Assembly: GCA_950097015.1 (NCBI GenBank)
Contig: CATNEN010000038.1
Coordinates: 20,372,001-20,436,000, forward strand
Reading direction: 5' to 3'
Length of the DNA: 64,000 bases
DNA from: Macrostomum hystrix
Lineage: Eukaryota > Platyhelminthes > Macrostomidae
A program made the translations under genes and the position numbers. This document shows positions 1 to 13,062 of the stretch, one piece after another; within the stretch, counting starts at the first letter, position 1; each line of letters opens with the position of its first letter. Below the pieces are notes generated by a model. The model made no database searches. It saw only the letters and a list, made by a program, of their open reading frames with translations, and was not told where the DNA came from.

Positions 1-118
1 CACCGCTGCCTATATGCTACTGCAGTTCTGAGTTGAGTTCAATACGTACAGTAAGTTTTACAATTAACAAAGCTATACTTATCTAGTGATGAAGGGGGAT
101 TTTTAATCGCGATCCCAA

Positions 119-1500
119 TTACAATCTAAATCCCAATCCAAATGAAGAATAGTTCCAATCCCAATCTAAATCCGAATCCCAATATGAATCCAAATCCCAA
201 TTAATATGAATCCGAATCCCAATATGACTCCGAATCCCAATATGAATCCGAATCCTAATATGAATCTGAATCCCAATATGAATCTGAATCCCAATATGAA
301 TCCGAATCCCAATATGAATCCGAATCCCAATATGACTCCGAATCCCAATATGAATCCGAATCCCAATATGAATCCGAATCCCAATATGACTCCGAATCCC
401 AATATGAATCCGAATCCTAATATGAATCCGAATCCCAATATGACTCCGAATCCCAATATGAATCCGAATCCCAATATGAATCCGAATCCCAATATGACTC
501 CGAATCCCAATATGAATCTGAATCCCAATATAAATCTGAATCCCAATATAAATCTGAATCCCAATATGAATCTGAATCCCAATATGACTCCGAATCCCAA
601 TATGAATCTGAATCCTAATATGAATCTGAATCCCAATATGAATCCGAATCCCAATATGACTCCGAATCCCAATATGAATCCGAATCCCAATATGAATCCG
701 AATCCCAATATGAATCCGAATCCCAATATGACTCCGAATCCCAATATGAATCCGAATCCTAATATGAATCTGAATCCCAATATGAATCTGAATCCCAATA
801 TGAATCCGAATCCCAATATGACTCCGAATCCCAATATGAATCCGAATCCCAATATGAATCCGAATCCCAATATGAATCCGAATCCCAATATGACTCCGAA
901 TCCCAATATGAATCCGAATCCCAATATGAATCCGAATCCCAATATGACTCCGAATCCCAATATGAATCCGAATCCCAATATGAATCCGAATCCCAATATG
1001 AATCCGAATCCCAATATGACTCCGAATCCCAATATGAATCCGAATCCCAATATGAATCCGAATCCCAATATGAATCCGAATCCCAATATGAATCCGAATC
1101 CCAATATGACTCCGAATCCCAATATAATTCTGAATCCCAATATAAATCCGAATCCCTATCTGAATGTTAATATGAATCCAAATCCGAATCCGAATCCCAA
1201 TATAAATCCGAATCCCTATCTGAATGTTAATATGAATCTGAATCCCAATATGAATCCGAATCCGAATTCGAATCCCAATATGAATCCCAATATGAATCCT
1301 AATATGAATCCTAAAATGAATCCTAATATGAATCCGAATCCCAATCTGAATGTTAATATGAATCTGAATCCCAATATAAATCTGAATCCCAATCTGAATC
1401 CGAATCACAATATGAATCCCAATCCCAATACCGAAATATTTATCTCAGTTCGAATCCCAATCCGAAAGATAAATCCAAACCTAAATCAGAATCCTAATTA
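119..1500. repeat. 18-bp tandem array (about 75 copies)
   Basis: Tandem minisatellite with unit aatccgaatcccaatatg, with C/T and G/A variants and a sub-variant in which aatatgactcc replaces aatatgaatcc every few units. From about 1141 it degenerates into mixed units containing ctgaatgttaatatg. Because 18 is a multiple of three and the unit has no stop in several frames, long open frames occur on both strands (Asn-Pro-Asn-Pro repeats on +, Ile-Gly-Ile-Arg repeats on -). I read it as non-coding: no non-repetitive domain, splice context or frame preference is visible. Confidence 0.9.
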
Positions 1501-2159
1501 GAATAACAAACTTAATCATAGTCCCAATCTCGATTCGAATCATTACATAGATTACTGCAATGCGATCCCGTATCGAAACCAAAAATAGGGAAAAGCGAAA
1601 ATTTATTTTAAGATAACGTTTCTATGATTACTGCATTACAACATGCTCTAACAGGTTGCTCTTTTAAGAGTCGGGTGTCTAACAAACTCCTACTCAAAGT
1701 AGGGCGTTAGTTTGACGCCTTCTCGTCGGTGCACCGTCCAAATAAAGGGTATGCGGTGCACACAAAAGAGATAGGGAATCGAAAAAGTTAAAATCCCCAC
1801 TGGGGAGATGGCATGCAGTTGGTGGTGGCCTGCCGGGCAGAGAATTTGATCGTCCCAATAAAGCCCAAAATTTTCTGTCTTCCAGGGGCTCTTTAAGCAG
1901 CCTTTTAATCCAGTCTCTCCGTGTGCTGCTATCTCCCCAGTCTAATCCGTAATCCCTTTGAGGATTTCTTTCTCGAAAATAATTGTCCAAAATCTTTCCA
2001 CAGCTGGGGCAAGTCGACGAGAAGGGAATACCAATTTTCATCCCGGCCCAAGAGGGAGGTGTACCTTTTTGTTTTGCTGCTGCTGCTGCTGCTGGGGGCA
2101 CTTTTAGCAACGAAAGCTGAAAAGTACAAAACTGAATAGTATGACGTAAGACCAACCAT
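1501..2159. other. Unassigned spacer
   Basis: No recognisable gene. Short open frames occur on both strands (for example 1694-2155 on - and 1921-2139 on +). They overlap each other, and the only ordered feature is a short CTG run near 2078-2093 that reads as poly-Leu or poly-Ala. I do not support any as a gene. Confidence 0.4.
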
Positions 2160-2332
2160 TTAGCGACAGTAGAACCGCAGCTATCACACGGCGCTATGTT
2201 CAGTCCATGGACTGGTGGGGTACCACACTCAATGCTGAGTTAAGTGCCTTGCTAAAGGACCACTAATTTGTTCCAGCGGGGTCAGGAATCGAACCCCAGA
2301 CCTTCAAGTCGTAAGTGCCACGCTCTTCTAAG
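2160..2332 (-). mobile_element. tRNA-derived SINE, degraded partial copy
   Basis: Diverged relative of the fuller SINE next to it. Read on the minus strand it keeps a B-box-like ggttcgattcc stretch, the cctttagcaag motif, the ttaactcagc region and the cagtccatggactg core. The middle is shorter and the 5' tRNA-like head is worn. Confidence 0.6.
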
Positions 2333-2635
2333 TAAAAAATTGATTGATTACACCTGCCCCAATTGGGTCAGATGTGCAGCCGACAGCACAGCCGCAGCTA
2401 ATGCGCGGCGCATCTGAAAGCTGCATACAGCTGTTCAGTCCATGGACTAGGGGGACGCCACACCCACCTTCAATTATCCCAGCTGATGCTGGTACCCATT
2501 TAACAGCTGGGTGAACTGAAGCAATGCAGAGTTAAGTGTCTTGCTAAAGGACACAAATTGTTTCAGTGGAGTCGGGAATCGAACCCCCGACCTTCAAGTT
2601 GTGAGTCCGACGCCCTAACCACTAGGCTACAACCT
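2333..2635 (-). mobile_element. tRNA-derived SINE (family A), near complete
   Basis: On the minus strand it opens with a tRNA-like head: an A-box-like cctagtggttagggcg and a B-box ggttcgattcc about 35 bases further on. It continues with cctttagcaagacactta, a conserved tgggtaccagc stretch and cagtccatggactg, and ends in an A/T-rich tail at the low-coordinate end. This arrangement is typical of tRNA-derived SINEs in invertebrates. Other copies or pieces lie at 2160, 29397 and 33000-33780, so the family is repeated within the window. The pol III boxes look intact, but no clear target duplication was found. Confidence 0.8.
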
Positions 2636-3424
2636 CTTGGCTACAGCCCAGGCTACAACTAAATACAAAAAGGCAAAATGCTTTGGCAGATTTTGACACT
2701 GACCAATTGAAATCGTTGGTCGAATATAAAGCATCGCTCCCATCTCAAAGGTATAAAGTACTGTCGACATCGGCCTTCCTAACATCGATTCCGGTCACGA
2801 CAGCTGGATGATGAGGCAATCGAGAGCTGGGGAGCAAAGACTCGAGATTGAGGTGGGCACTGCGCCATCGGGTTAGTCCTTTGATTTCCGCCACATACAG
2901 ATAGCAAGAGAAGACGCGGTCGTTCCTAGAGACACTCTCATGGAGCTATAGTAAAGGCCGCAGCTGCAATCATCGAAAATTTTCTCTACTTCCTATTTTG
3001 CGTCCTAGATTCTCTCTCCATCTCCTATGCTCTGAGTGTCCTTACTTAATATATTTTTCTCTCTATCAGTTCTCTCTGTTTTTTCTTCGTCAGTTTTTAA
3101 CTCATTGACGATCCGGTGGGAACTTGGCACTGCTTCTGTTGCCCTGGAGCGATTGGTGGTGTTCGAAAGTAATGAAATTTTGCAAATTGAAGGGGCTGGC
3201 GTTTTTTTCTATAGCACACTGCCTTCGATTTGTTTTGTGCTAGCTTTCTGGGCGGCCTGAAAACACAGAGCTTCACTAATTCTGTGACTGACACAATGGC
3301 TTAAGAGTTTTTGACGTTTGTTTGCTTGGTGGCACTGGCGCGCTAATTATCGACCTTCGTGGAATGGGCTCGGATTGAATTGTACTGAGGCTGCAATGCT
3401 TGAGGAATTTTACAGCACTGGAGA
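2636..3424. other. Unassigned spacer
   Basis: No gene, RNA or repeat recognised. Two short open frames face each other at 3036-3260 (+) and 3097-3294 (-); neither resembles a known protein. Confidence 0.35.
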
Positions 3425-4770
3425 GAAGGAGAGGGGAGAAGAATTGGGGAGAAAGAGATGAGAGAGGAAGTGCGGAGAAGGAGAGGGAAGAAGGAATTGG
3501 CGAGAAGGAGAGGGGAGAAGGAGAGGGGAGAAGAAGTGGGGAGAAGGAGAGGGGAGAAGGAGAGGGGAGAAGGAGTGGGGAGAAGGAGAGGGGAGAAGGA
3601 GTGGGGAGAAGGAGAGGGGAGAAGGAAGAAGTGGGGAGAAGGAGAGGGGAGAAGGAGAGGGGAGAAGGAGAGGGGAGAAGGAGAGGGGAGAAGATTTGGG
3701 GAGAAGGAGAGGGGAGAGGAAGTGGGGAGAAGGAGAGGCTAAAAAGGAGATGAGAGAGGAAGTGGGGAGAAGGAGAGGGGAGAAGAAGGATGGGAGAAGG
3801 AGAGGGGAGAAGAAGTGGGGAGAAGGAGAGGGGAGAAGGAGAGGGGAGAAGAAGTGGGGAGAAGGAGAGGGGAGAAGGAGAGGGGAGAAGGAGTGGGGAG
3901 AAGGAGAGGGGAGAAGGAGTGGGGAGAAGGAGAGGGGAGAAGGAGTGGGGAGAAGGAGAGGGGAGAAGGAAGAAGTGGGGAGAAGGAGAGGGGAGAAGGA
4001 GAGGGGAGAAGATTTGGGGAGAAGGAGAGGGGAGAGGAAGTGGGGAGAAGGAGAGGCTAAAAAGGAGATGAGAGAGGAAGTGGGGAGAAGGAGAGGGGAG
4101 AAGAAGGATGGGAGAAGGAGAGGGGAGAAGAAGTGGGGAGAAGGAGAGGGGAAAAGAAGTGGGGAGAAGGAGAGGGGAGAAGAAGTGGGGTGAAGGAGAG
4201 GGGAGAAGGAGAGGGGAGAAGGAGAGGGGAGAAAGAGATGAGAGAGGAAGTGGGGAGAAGGAGAGGGAAGAAGGAGAAGGGAGAAGGAGAAGGGAGAAGG
4301 AGAAGGGAGAAGGAGAGGCGAGAAGAAGTGGGGAGAAGGAGAGGGGATAAGGAGAGGGGATAAGGAGAGGGGAGAAGGAGAGGGGAGAAGAAGGATGGGA
4401 GAAGGAGAGGGGAGAAGAAGTGGGGAGAAGGAGAGGGGAAAAGAAGTGGGGAGAAGGAGAGGGGAGAAGAAGTGGGGTGAAGGAGAGGGGAGAAGGAGAG
4501 GGGAGAAGGAGAGGGGAGAAAGAGATGAGAGAGGAAGTGGGGAGAAGGAGAGGGAAGAAGGAGAAGGGAGAAGGAGAAGGGAGAAGGAGAAGGGAGAAGG
4601 AGAGGCGAGAAGAAGTGGGGAGAAGGAGAGGGGATAAGGAGAGGGGATAAGGAGAGGGGAGAAGGAGAGGGGAGAAGGAGAGGGGAGAAGAAGAGGGGAG
4701 AAGGAGAGGGGAGAAGGAGAGGGGAGCAGCTGTGGGGGAAAAGAGGGATAAATAGAGAGGAGAGAAGGAG
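3425..4770 (+). repeat. Polypurine GGAGAAGGAGAGG array, about 1.35 kb
   Basis: The + strand is almost entirely G and A, built from ggagaaggagagg-type words with variants such as aagaagtgggg and gatttgggg. Higher-order duplication is visible: the block beginning aagaaggatggg at 4101 recurs at 4388, a 287-bp spacing with the same translation in each copy, and an earlier related block begins at 3783. Open frames on both strands (Gly-Glu-Arg rich, or Ser-Pro-Leu rich) are by-products of the simple sequence. Confidence 0.9.
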
Positions 4771-5470
4771 GGGGAGAGTAAATTTCAGGTAACAGAAATA
4801 TTTCATCTATCGTTTTTGTAGCTTCTAGACAAACTTTTAAAGCATTTTAGCTACAGCCAGAACTAGGAAAATATGAAGAATAGTTTTTGTTCTCTCACAA
4901 TAGAGAAAATGGTGCCTTTACAACACATGTTCTACTGGTAACAAAATCGAAATAAAAAAACCAAAAGCACGGGTTCTGTAGAACTTGGAAATTTCTAGAT
5001 AATGCAATCTGTCTGTCTGGCAAGATCTAGATGAAATCTTGTTAGAAAAACTGGAGTGGTCAGCGAGCGAGACAATTCGCGCTGATACCTGCTCAAGTGC
5101 TCATCCAGTGCGTTATCTAGAGCCCTGAGTCGCTGATAAAGGCTCATCAACATTTTTTTAGGACGAATCGTGCCTAAAACTCATCCGAAATTAAAGGGAT
5201 TTTAGAGTTCGGTGCGCACCCATCTTCACCTCAAACTATAGTCGGCTGGTCTTGATTGAGATCACTCGACTTGTTTCGAGTAGCTCTTTGAGAACTCTGT
5301 AGACTCTATTCTCTCCTCCTCTCTCTCACCTCAACTCGATTGCGTGCCGCATTCAAGCCATCCACTGAACGGTCAGTCGAGTTTTATCCACTAGGTCAGA
5401 AACGTCTGGACATTTGTTCCATTTCTTAATCCGTAATCCTTGGGATAGATCACCCATTAATTACGTTGCT
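4771..5470. other. Unassigned spacer
   Basis: AT-rich unique sequence between two arrays; no gene, RNA or mobile element recognised. Confidence 0.35.
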
Positions 5471-7432
5471 TCACTCCTGAGATAGATTAGCAATCCATTC
5501 TGTTCCTTCATCCATTGGGATAGATTAGCAATCCATTCTGTTCCTTCATCCATTGGGATAGATTAGCAATCCATTCTGTTCCTTCATCCATTGGGATAGA
5601 TTAGCAATCCATTCTATTCCTTCATTTATTGGGATAGATTAGCAATCCATTCTATTCCTTCATCCATTGGGATAGATTAGCAATCCATTCTATTCCTTCA
5701 TCCATTGGGATAGATTAGCAATCCATTCTATTCCTTCATCCATTGGGATAGATTAGAAATCCATTCTGTTCCTTCATCCATTGGGATAGATTAGCAATCC
5801 ATTCTGTTCCTTCATCCATTGGGATATATTAGCAATCCATTCTATTCCTTCATCCATTGGGTATAGATTAGCAATCCATTCTATTCCTTTATCCATTGGG
5901 ATAGATTAGCAATCCATTCTATTCCTTCATCCATTGGGATAGATTAGCAATCCATTCTATTCCTTCATCCATTGGGATAGATTAGAAATCCATTCTGTTC
6001 CTTCATCCATTGGGATAGATTAGCAATCCATTCTGTTCCTTCATCCATTGGGATATATTAGCAATCCATTCTATTCCTTCATCCATTGGGTATAGATTAG
6101 CAATCCATTCTATTCCTTTATCCATTGAGTATAGATTAGCAATCCGTTCTGTTCCTTCATCCATTGGGATAGATTAGCAATCCATTCTATTCCTTTATCC
6201 ATTGGGATAGATTAGGAATCCGTTCTGTTCCTTTATCCATTTGGATAGATTAGGAATCCGTTCTGTTCCTTCATCCATTGGGATAGATTAGGAATCCATT
6301 CTGTTCCTTCCTCCATTGGGATAGATTAGCAATCCGTTCTATTCCTTCATCCATTGGGATAGATTAGCAATCCGTTCTATTCCTTCATCCATTGGGATAG
6401 ATTAACAATCCGTTCTATTCCTTCATCCATTGGGATAGATTAGGAATCCATTCTATTCCTTCATCCATTGGGATAGATTAGCAATCCGTTCTATTCCTTC
6501 ATCCATTGGGATAGACTAGCAATCCATTCTATTCCTTCATCCATTGGGATAGATTAGCAATCCATTCTATTCCTTCATTTATTGGGATAGATTAGCAATC
6601 CATTCTGTTCCTTCATCCATTGGGATAGATTAGCAATCCATTCTGTTCCTTCATCCATTGGGATAGATTAGCAATCCATTCTGTTCCTTCATCCATTGGG
6701 ATATATTAGCAATCCATTCTATTCCTTCATCCATTGGGTATAGATTAGCAATCCATTCTATTCCTTTATCCATTGAGTATAGATTAGCAATCCGTTCTGT
6801 TCCTTCATCCATTGGGATAGATTAGCAATCCGTTCTGTTCCTTCATCCATTGGGATAGATTAGCAATCCATTCTATTCCTTTATCCATTGGGATAGATTA
6901 GGAATCCGTTCTATTCCTTTATCCATTGGGATAGATTAGCAATCCATTCTATTCCTTTATCCATTGGGATAGATTAGGAATCCGTTCTGTTCCTTTATCC
7001 ATTGGGATAGATTAGGAATCCGTTCTGTTCCTTCATCCATTGGGATAGATTAGGAATCCATTCTGTTCCTTCCTCCATTGGGATAGATTAGCAATCCGTT
7101 CTATTCCTTCATCCATTGGGATAGATTAGCAATCCGTTCTATTCCTTCATCCATTGGGATAGATTAGCAATCCGTTCTATTCCTTCATCCATTGGGATAG
7201 ACCAGCAATCCATTCTATTCCTGTCATCCATTGGGATAGATTAGCAATCCATTCTATTCCTTCTTCCATTGGGTATAGATTAGCAATCCATTCTATTCCT
7301 TCATCCATAGAGATAGATTAGCAATCCATTCTATTCCTTCATCCATAGAGATAGATTAGCAATCCATTCTATTCCTTCATCCATAGAGATAGATTAGCAA
7401 TCCATTCTATTCCTTCATCCATAGAGATAGAA
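5471..7432. repeat. 38-bp tandem array (about 51 copies)
   Basis: The unit contains gatagattagcaatccattc followed by t(a/g)ttccttcatccattggg. Variant units (tatagattag, ggaatccgttctg, tttatccattg) recur in the same order at several places, for example around 5830-6180 and 6690-6900. This implies that multi-unit blocks were copied, not only single units. The last four units switch to catagagatag. Confidence 0.92.
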
Positions 7433-8507
7433 AGCCTTCATCGAAAATGACACGGTTCAGGGTGTGGCTGGCCCTATAGGATTGAAACGCGGAGTCTATT
7501 CTCTCGATGTTGTCGATTTATACTCGTATAATTCCATTCGCGTCGCCGCAGTAGATCAAATGTAGCATCATAGAATATAGTTTTTTTCGGAGCAAGGTGC
7601 GAATTCAATTTAGGCAAATAAATTGACTACTGTGTATCGGCTAGTAGCAGATTCTATGTCCGTTGGCCGTGTGAGAGATGTAATTAATTATTATAGCCCA
7701 CACACTAAAGGCCTAATCATAATAATTATTCATTCACCAGCAGTAGGGGGGAAGGTATTCGCCGCATTCTTTCTTGAAAAGAGAAAGTAAATTATCTTGG
7801 AGGTGGTCCAAGAACTTCTTGGCTGCTGTATTATTAGTTTGATTTCGATCCATAAATCATAAATATGCGACAATCCGGACCCGTTGGACATTGTTATTTA
7901 GCTAAATTCTATACAATTCAACTGTAACAAAACAGTTATAAAATAGGGCCCTGTTGCTAAACTGTCAAAAATCGATACCAAATTTTATCCAAACCTGACG
8001 ATGACTCACTCATTCTTATAGGCGATGTTGTCAGACTTTTGTATAACAAATATCCCATGCATTCGATAGGAAACTAAACTAAGAAACAACCTGGTCCCTG
8101 GGGTCCAATTAATCCTAAACCCACAGCTAGATATGCTAGGTAGTATATTTGTAGCAATTGTGGAAGGCTTAACAAAAACAAATAATCATTTTTAAGGCTA
8201 GCTAGGCCTCGTAGAAATGAATAGAAATATTATATGCACTAACCTATAACGCGACCTTCAGATTCCTAACAGAGATAAATACAGCTGCATTCTCTTAAAT
8301 TTAGTTTCCCCTCAGTGACCTCACATCCTTTAATATCGAAGATCGAGGCGCCCATGCTTATTTCTTTATATCTGCATGGTTACACTCGCTTATCAAGGTC
8401 GAGGCTGCCATTTTTATTGAAAGAAGTTGCAAAAACTCTACGATATTTCTGTATTTTATACCGAGAAGCATCATTTTGATTCATTCTGAAGCATGTTACT
8501 CATTGTC
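7433..8507. other. Unassigned spacer
   Basis: AT-rich single-copy sequence with no gene or recognised element. Confidence 0.35.
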
Positions 8508-10335
8508 ACTCAAATCTCTCCCCTTTTCTCTCGTCACATCGCTCCCCTTTTCTCTCGTCACATCTCTCTCCCCTTGTATCTCGTCACATCTCTCTCCCCT
8601 TGTATCTCGTCACATCTCTCCCCTTGTATCTCGTCACATCTCTCCCATTGTATCTCGTCACATCTCACCCCTTGTCTCTCTTCACATCTCACCCCTTGTA
8701 TCTCGTCACATCTCTCCCCTTGTATCTCGTCACATCTCTCCCTTGTATCTCGTCACATCTCTCCCCTTGTCTCTCGTCACATCTCTCCCCTTGTATCTCG
8801 TCACATCTCTCTCCCCTTGTATCTCGTCACATCTCTCCCCTTGTATCTCGTCACATCTCTCACCTTGTCTCTCGTCACATCTCTCTCCCCTTGTATCTCG
8901 TCACATCTCTCCCCTTGTCTCTCGTCACATCTCTCCCCTTGTATCTCGTCACATCTCTCCCCTTGTATCTCGTCACATCTCTCTCCCCTTGTATCTCGTC
9001 ACATCTCTCCCCTTGTATCTCGTCACATCTCTCACCTTGTCTCTCGTCACATCTCTCTCCCCTTGTATCTCGTCACATCTCTCCCTTGTATCTCGTCAAA
9101 TCTCTCCCATTGTATCTCGTCACATCTCTCCCATTGTATCTCTTCACATCTCACCCCTTGTATCTCGTCAAATCTCTCCCATTGTATCTCGTCACATCTC
9201 TCCCATTGTATCTCTTCACATCTCACCCCTTGTATCTCGTCACATCTCTCCCCTTGTATCTCGTCACATCTCTCTCCCCTTGTATCTCGTCACATCTCTC
9301 CCCTTGTCTCTCGTCACATCTCTCCCCTTGTATCTCGTCACATCTCTCTCCCCTTGTATCTCGTCACATCTCTCCCCTTGTATCTCGTCACATCTCTCAC
9401 CTTGTCTCTCGTCACATCTCTCTCCCCTTGTATCTCGTCACATCTCTCCCTTGTATCTCGTCAAATCTCTCCCATTGTATCTCGTCACATCTCTCCCATT
9501 GTATCTCTTCACATCTCACCCCTTGTATCTCGTCAAATCTCTCCCATTGTATCTCGTCACATCTCTCCCATTGTATCTCTTCACATCTCACCCCTTGTAT
9601 CTCGTCAAATCTCTCCCATTGTATCTCGTCACATCTCTCCCATTTTCTCTCGTCACATCTCTCCCATTGTATCTCGTCACATCTCTCCCCTTGTCTCTCG
9701 TCACATCTCTCTCCCCTTGTCTCTCGTCACATCTCTCCCTTGTATCTCGTCACATCTCTCCCATTGTCTCTCGTCACATCTCTCCCATTGTATCTCGTCA
9801 AATCTCTCCCATTGTATCTCTTCACATCTCACCCCTTGTATCTCGTCAAATCTCTCCCATTGTATCTCGTCACATCTCTCCCATTGTATCTCTTCACATC
9901 TCACCCCTTGTATCTCGTCAAATCTCTCCCATTGTATCTCGTCACATCTCTCCCATTGTATCTCTTCACATCTCACCCCTTGTATCTCGTCAAATCTCTC
10001 CCATTGTATCTCGTCACATCTCTCCCATTTTCTCTCGTCACATCTCTCCCATTGTATCTCGTCACATCTCTCCCATTTTCTCTCGTCACATCTCTCCCAT
10101 TGTATCTCGTCACGTCGCTCCCATTGTCTCTCGTCACATCTCTCCCATTGTCTCTCGTCACATCTCTCCCCTTTTCTCTCGTCACATCTCTCCCATTGTA
10201 TCTCGTCACATCTCTCCCATTTTCTCTCGTCACATCTCTCCCATTGTATCTCGTCACATCGCTCCCATTGTCTCTCGTCACATCTCTCCCATTGTCTCTC
10301 GTCACATCTCTCCCATTGTATCTCGTCAAATATCT
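8508..10335. repeat. 24-bp pyrimidine-rich tandem array (about 76 copies)
   Basis: The unit is made of tctctcccattgtatctcg plus tcaca, with variants cccattg/ccccttg, tatctc/tctctc and cgtca/cttca. Longer blocks mixing these variants repeat, for example the motifs near 9085-9235, 9450-9600 and 9790-9980. A unit length divisible by three opens three frames of over 600 codons on the + strand (Ser-His-Leu-Ser type). These are repeat artefacts. Confidence 0.92.
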
Positions 10336-12224
10336 CCCAACTAAAACATATTTGCTTGATCCATTAGCAAAATTATCTTCACTCTATGCAGAGATGGTGA
10401 CGTGGCATGTACTGGTAAGAAAATAAGTTTGCACTAATCTTACCTTCACTGGCCTTGAACTCGTGTGGGAGACCCAATTTCACGGTTTCTGTACCGTTTT
10501 TGGTGAGGGGGAAATCGTTTTTTATGGCCCAACCCAGCTTTAGTAAGTTATTCTTGCCCAACTATAACGGACTACCGTGAATTTATTCCTTGTGGTCTTT
10601 CATTATCGAGAGGCTGAAAAAGTGTTCAAATGTTAGCTAGATTTTCTGAACCACTTCTAGCTTCTAATTTTCTTTGCAACCTTTGGATAGTATATGGCCA
10701 GAATGTCTAAATATACTTTCAACTATGCTTTCACTCTAATTCTAACCTGGAAGGTATAACAAAGGAGTCAACCAGACTGGAAAAAATAGAGCATCGCACC
10801 TCTGCTCTGTTCTCTAAAGTCATGTCAGTTAACTGTACTCTTCTTAATCACACTTCTTATCTTCATGATCGTTATCATGAGATAATAATCTCACATAATC
10901 TCACCTTATCTCTTCATAACCTTTTACCTTTCATATTCAAAATCTGTAGCTAGGTAGAGGTAGCATACCGATCACACTAAAAGCCATGACTTTATTGAGC
11001 CAGAAATGAGTGCAAAACTTGCTCAGATTATTAAGGAATTTTCTTCTTTCAGGTTGTGGGTAAATGGGATGGAACCCGAGGATTTGAAACTAATCTTTTC
11101 GTGAAAGAAAAGAGAGACAGAGATAGTTAAGGGGAAAGTGCTAGAGATTTAAATCCGCGGCAAAAAAGCTGACTGGATGTCAGCCGTGCTGGCTCTGGAA
11201 TTACTAAAGAAACGGCAACCAGAAAATAGGAAAAATGGGAACGAACCCCTTACACTCCATTTTCTGATGCCTTGCAAGAAGAAGGTCTTTCTAAGAAAGC
11301 ACGGTTGCGCGCGATGGTGTATTAGGGTCTCCTTATGGAGCTGTGAAATCATCTGCAGCAACAGGCGGTGCACAGATTTTCCTATCGTACCTATAGGAGT
11401 ATATACGAGATTAGTAGAGTGGATTTACTGTTTTTTGGCACAAGATCAAGGACCAAATGAGGCTGAAGAGAGTGGCTTATCGCCTCTGTTCTATCTTGAA
11501 AATCTTGGTCCACCAGTCGATTCGAAATCAGCCTTTAGTATGTATAATATATAGTATTTTAGGCACGAATTCCAAGAAAGAAAAAATAGTTGAAGTCGGA
11601 ATTGACCCATCCCAAAATAACGGATTCTCTCGTGATTGTATATAAAGGGTGCTGCGCGATCTGTCAGAAGTGTCTCCCTTACCTCTGTGTGTGTGGGTGT
11701 GTGCCTTAGCTGCATGATGTTGTCTCTATGGGGCCAAGAGCTAGTCCTTAATGGTATCGGGGTCCCAAATCGTCAGAATGGCGACTCGATTTTTTACTCG
11801 CGTCCTTGCAAGATTACATTTAGGCGGTCGTATGCATATTCGCATGGCAGCAATCTGAACCTCTTTCTCGTCCATCATATGGCCTGGAAGCTAGCGCAGT
11901 ATCCATACGCTTTACCTTCCATAGGAGCGCATTCTCTAACGCGGAATTCGTGAAATATAGAAAGGCTTTTTTGTCTTCATACAACTAATTGTGGCGGAGT
12001 GTGTGCGGGAGTGTGTGTATGATCCGCATCGAAGCAACTGACATTGCACAGGGAAAAACATTTCCGTTCAACAAAATGTAACAGCCCACATAGTTTGCAC
12101 TCGCCTGCAACAAAACAGTATAATATATGGCTTTCAATTTTCTAGATTGGAAAACTTATCGTATACTTGCCGAATTCAACCCTAAGTGATAATCGTTCTA
12201 ATTGTATTGTCAAATTATGAGATT
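10336..12224. other. Unassigned spacer
   Basis: No recognisable gene or mobile element. Small open frames at 11149-11953 on both strands overlap each other and resemble no family I know. Confidence 0.35.
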
Positions 12225-12480
12225 TCTGAATGTCCGTGTCTTGTTCATTTCCGATTTCTGAATTTCCGTGTCTTGTTCATTTCCGATTGGTGAATGTCCG
12301 TGTCTTGTTCATTTCCGATTGGTGAATGTCCGTGTCTTGTTCATTTCCGATTGGTGAATGTCCGTGTCTTGTTCATTTCCGATTTCTGAATTTCCGTGTC
12401 TTGTTCATTTCCGATTGGTGAATGTCCGTGTCTTGTTCATTTCAGATTGGTGAATGGTCGGGTTTTGGTCATTTCAGCAA
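12225..12480. repeat. 32-bp tandem array (about 8 copies)
   Basis: The unit contains gaatgtccgtgtcttgttca followed by tttccgattggt, with a gatttctgaatttccg variant. Copies are close to identical and the last ones are worn. Confidence 0.9.
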
Positions 12481-13062
12481 ATTTCAGAATTTTTCTCATC
12501 AGATTAGTGAGTTTGTTCCAGTCAGTCCAATTTATAATAAGCAGAGAAAAACAAATTGTTGCTTTAAAATATTCATAAGTATTTTTCTGTGACATTGTCA
12601 CAAAATGGCAAGTCGAGATTCATTTTTTCTGGAAGGCTTGTCCATTTATACATTCTGTGTTGCACAAATAGGTTTTCTAAAAGATGTCAATGAACTTATA
12701 AATTATTTATCTATTACTTCCTTACACAACCTTTATTAGTAATTAATATTGTCCCGAGAAGAATTGTGACACTGTCTGTGGGAAAAAAATTGGTTACTAA
12801 CCGATTGCTGGGGCATTTTTGTGTGGGTGGGATTGGGGCCATGGTTTCAATGGAAAAATTAAATGCCTACAAAAAATCTCTGGCACAGTTACTGCATTAA
12901 TGTTTATATTTGAAATATTCGCGTAAGGCACGCGATTTTAACTCACCTAATTGCGTCGGTCCTGGCTGTACAGAACAGGATGATGCGCACTTGGTGATGA
13001 AGTACATTTTCACCAATCTGGAAATAAAAAAATATTTTTACAGTTTTATTGCTACAAGTTAC
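12481..13062. other. Unassigned spacer
   Basis: AT-rich unique sequence; nothing recognised. Confidence 0.35.

Noticed and set aside
206-1501. 431-codon Asn-Pro-rich open frame
   Set aside because: It lies wholly in an 18-bp repeat that is open on both strands; no non-repeat domain, signal or splice context. Treated as minisatellite.
1694-2155. 153-codon minus-strand open frame
   Set aside because: No recognisable domain; low-complexity Ala run from a CTG repeat; overlapping frames on both strands.
3400-4806. Glu/Arg/Gly-rich and Ser/Pro/Leu-rich open frames
   Set aside because: By-products of a polypurine array.
5471-7432. CRISPR-like regular repeats
   Set aside because: Direct tandem units without unique spacers, in an animal genome; ordinary minisatellite.
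8476-10426. Three overlapping + strand frames of over 600 codons
   Set aside because: All are translations of one 24-bp repeat in different frames; they cannot all be coding and none shows selection or a domain.
11177-11953. Cluster of 60-125-codon open frames
   Set aside because: Overlap on both strands, no family resemblance and no splice pattern connecting them.
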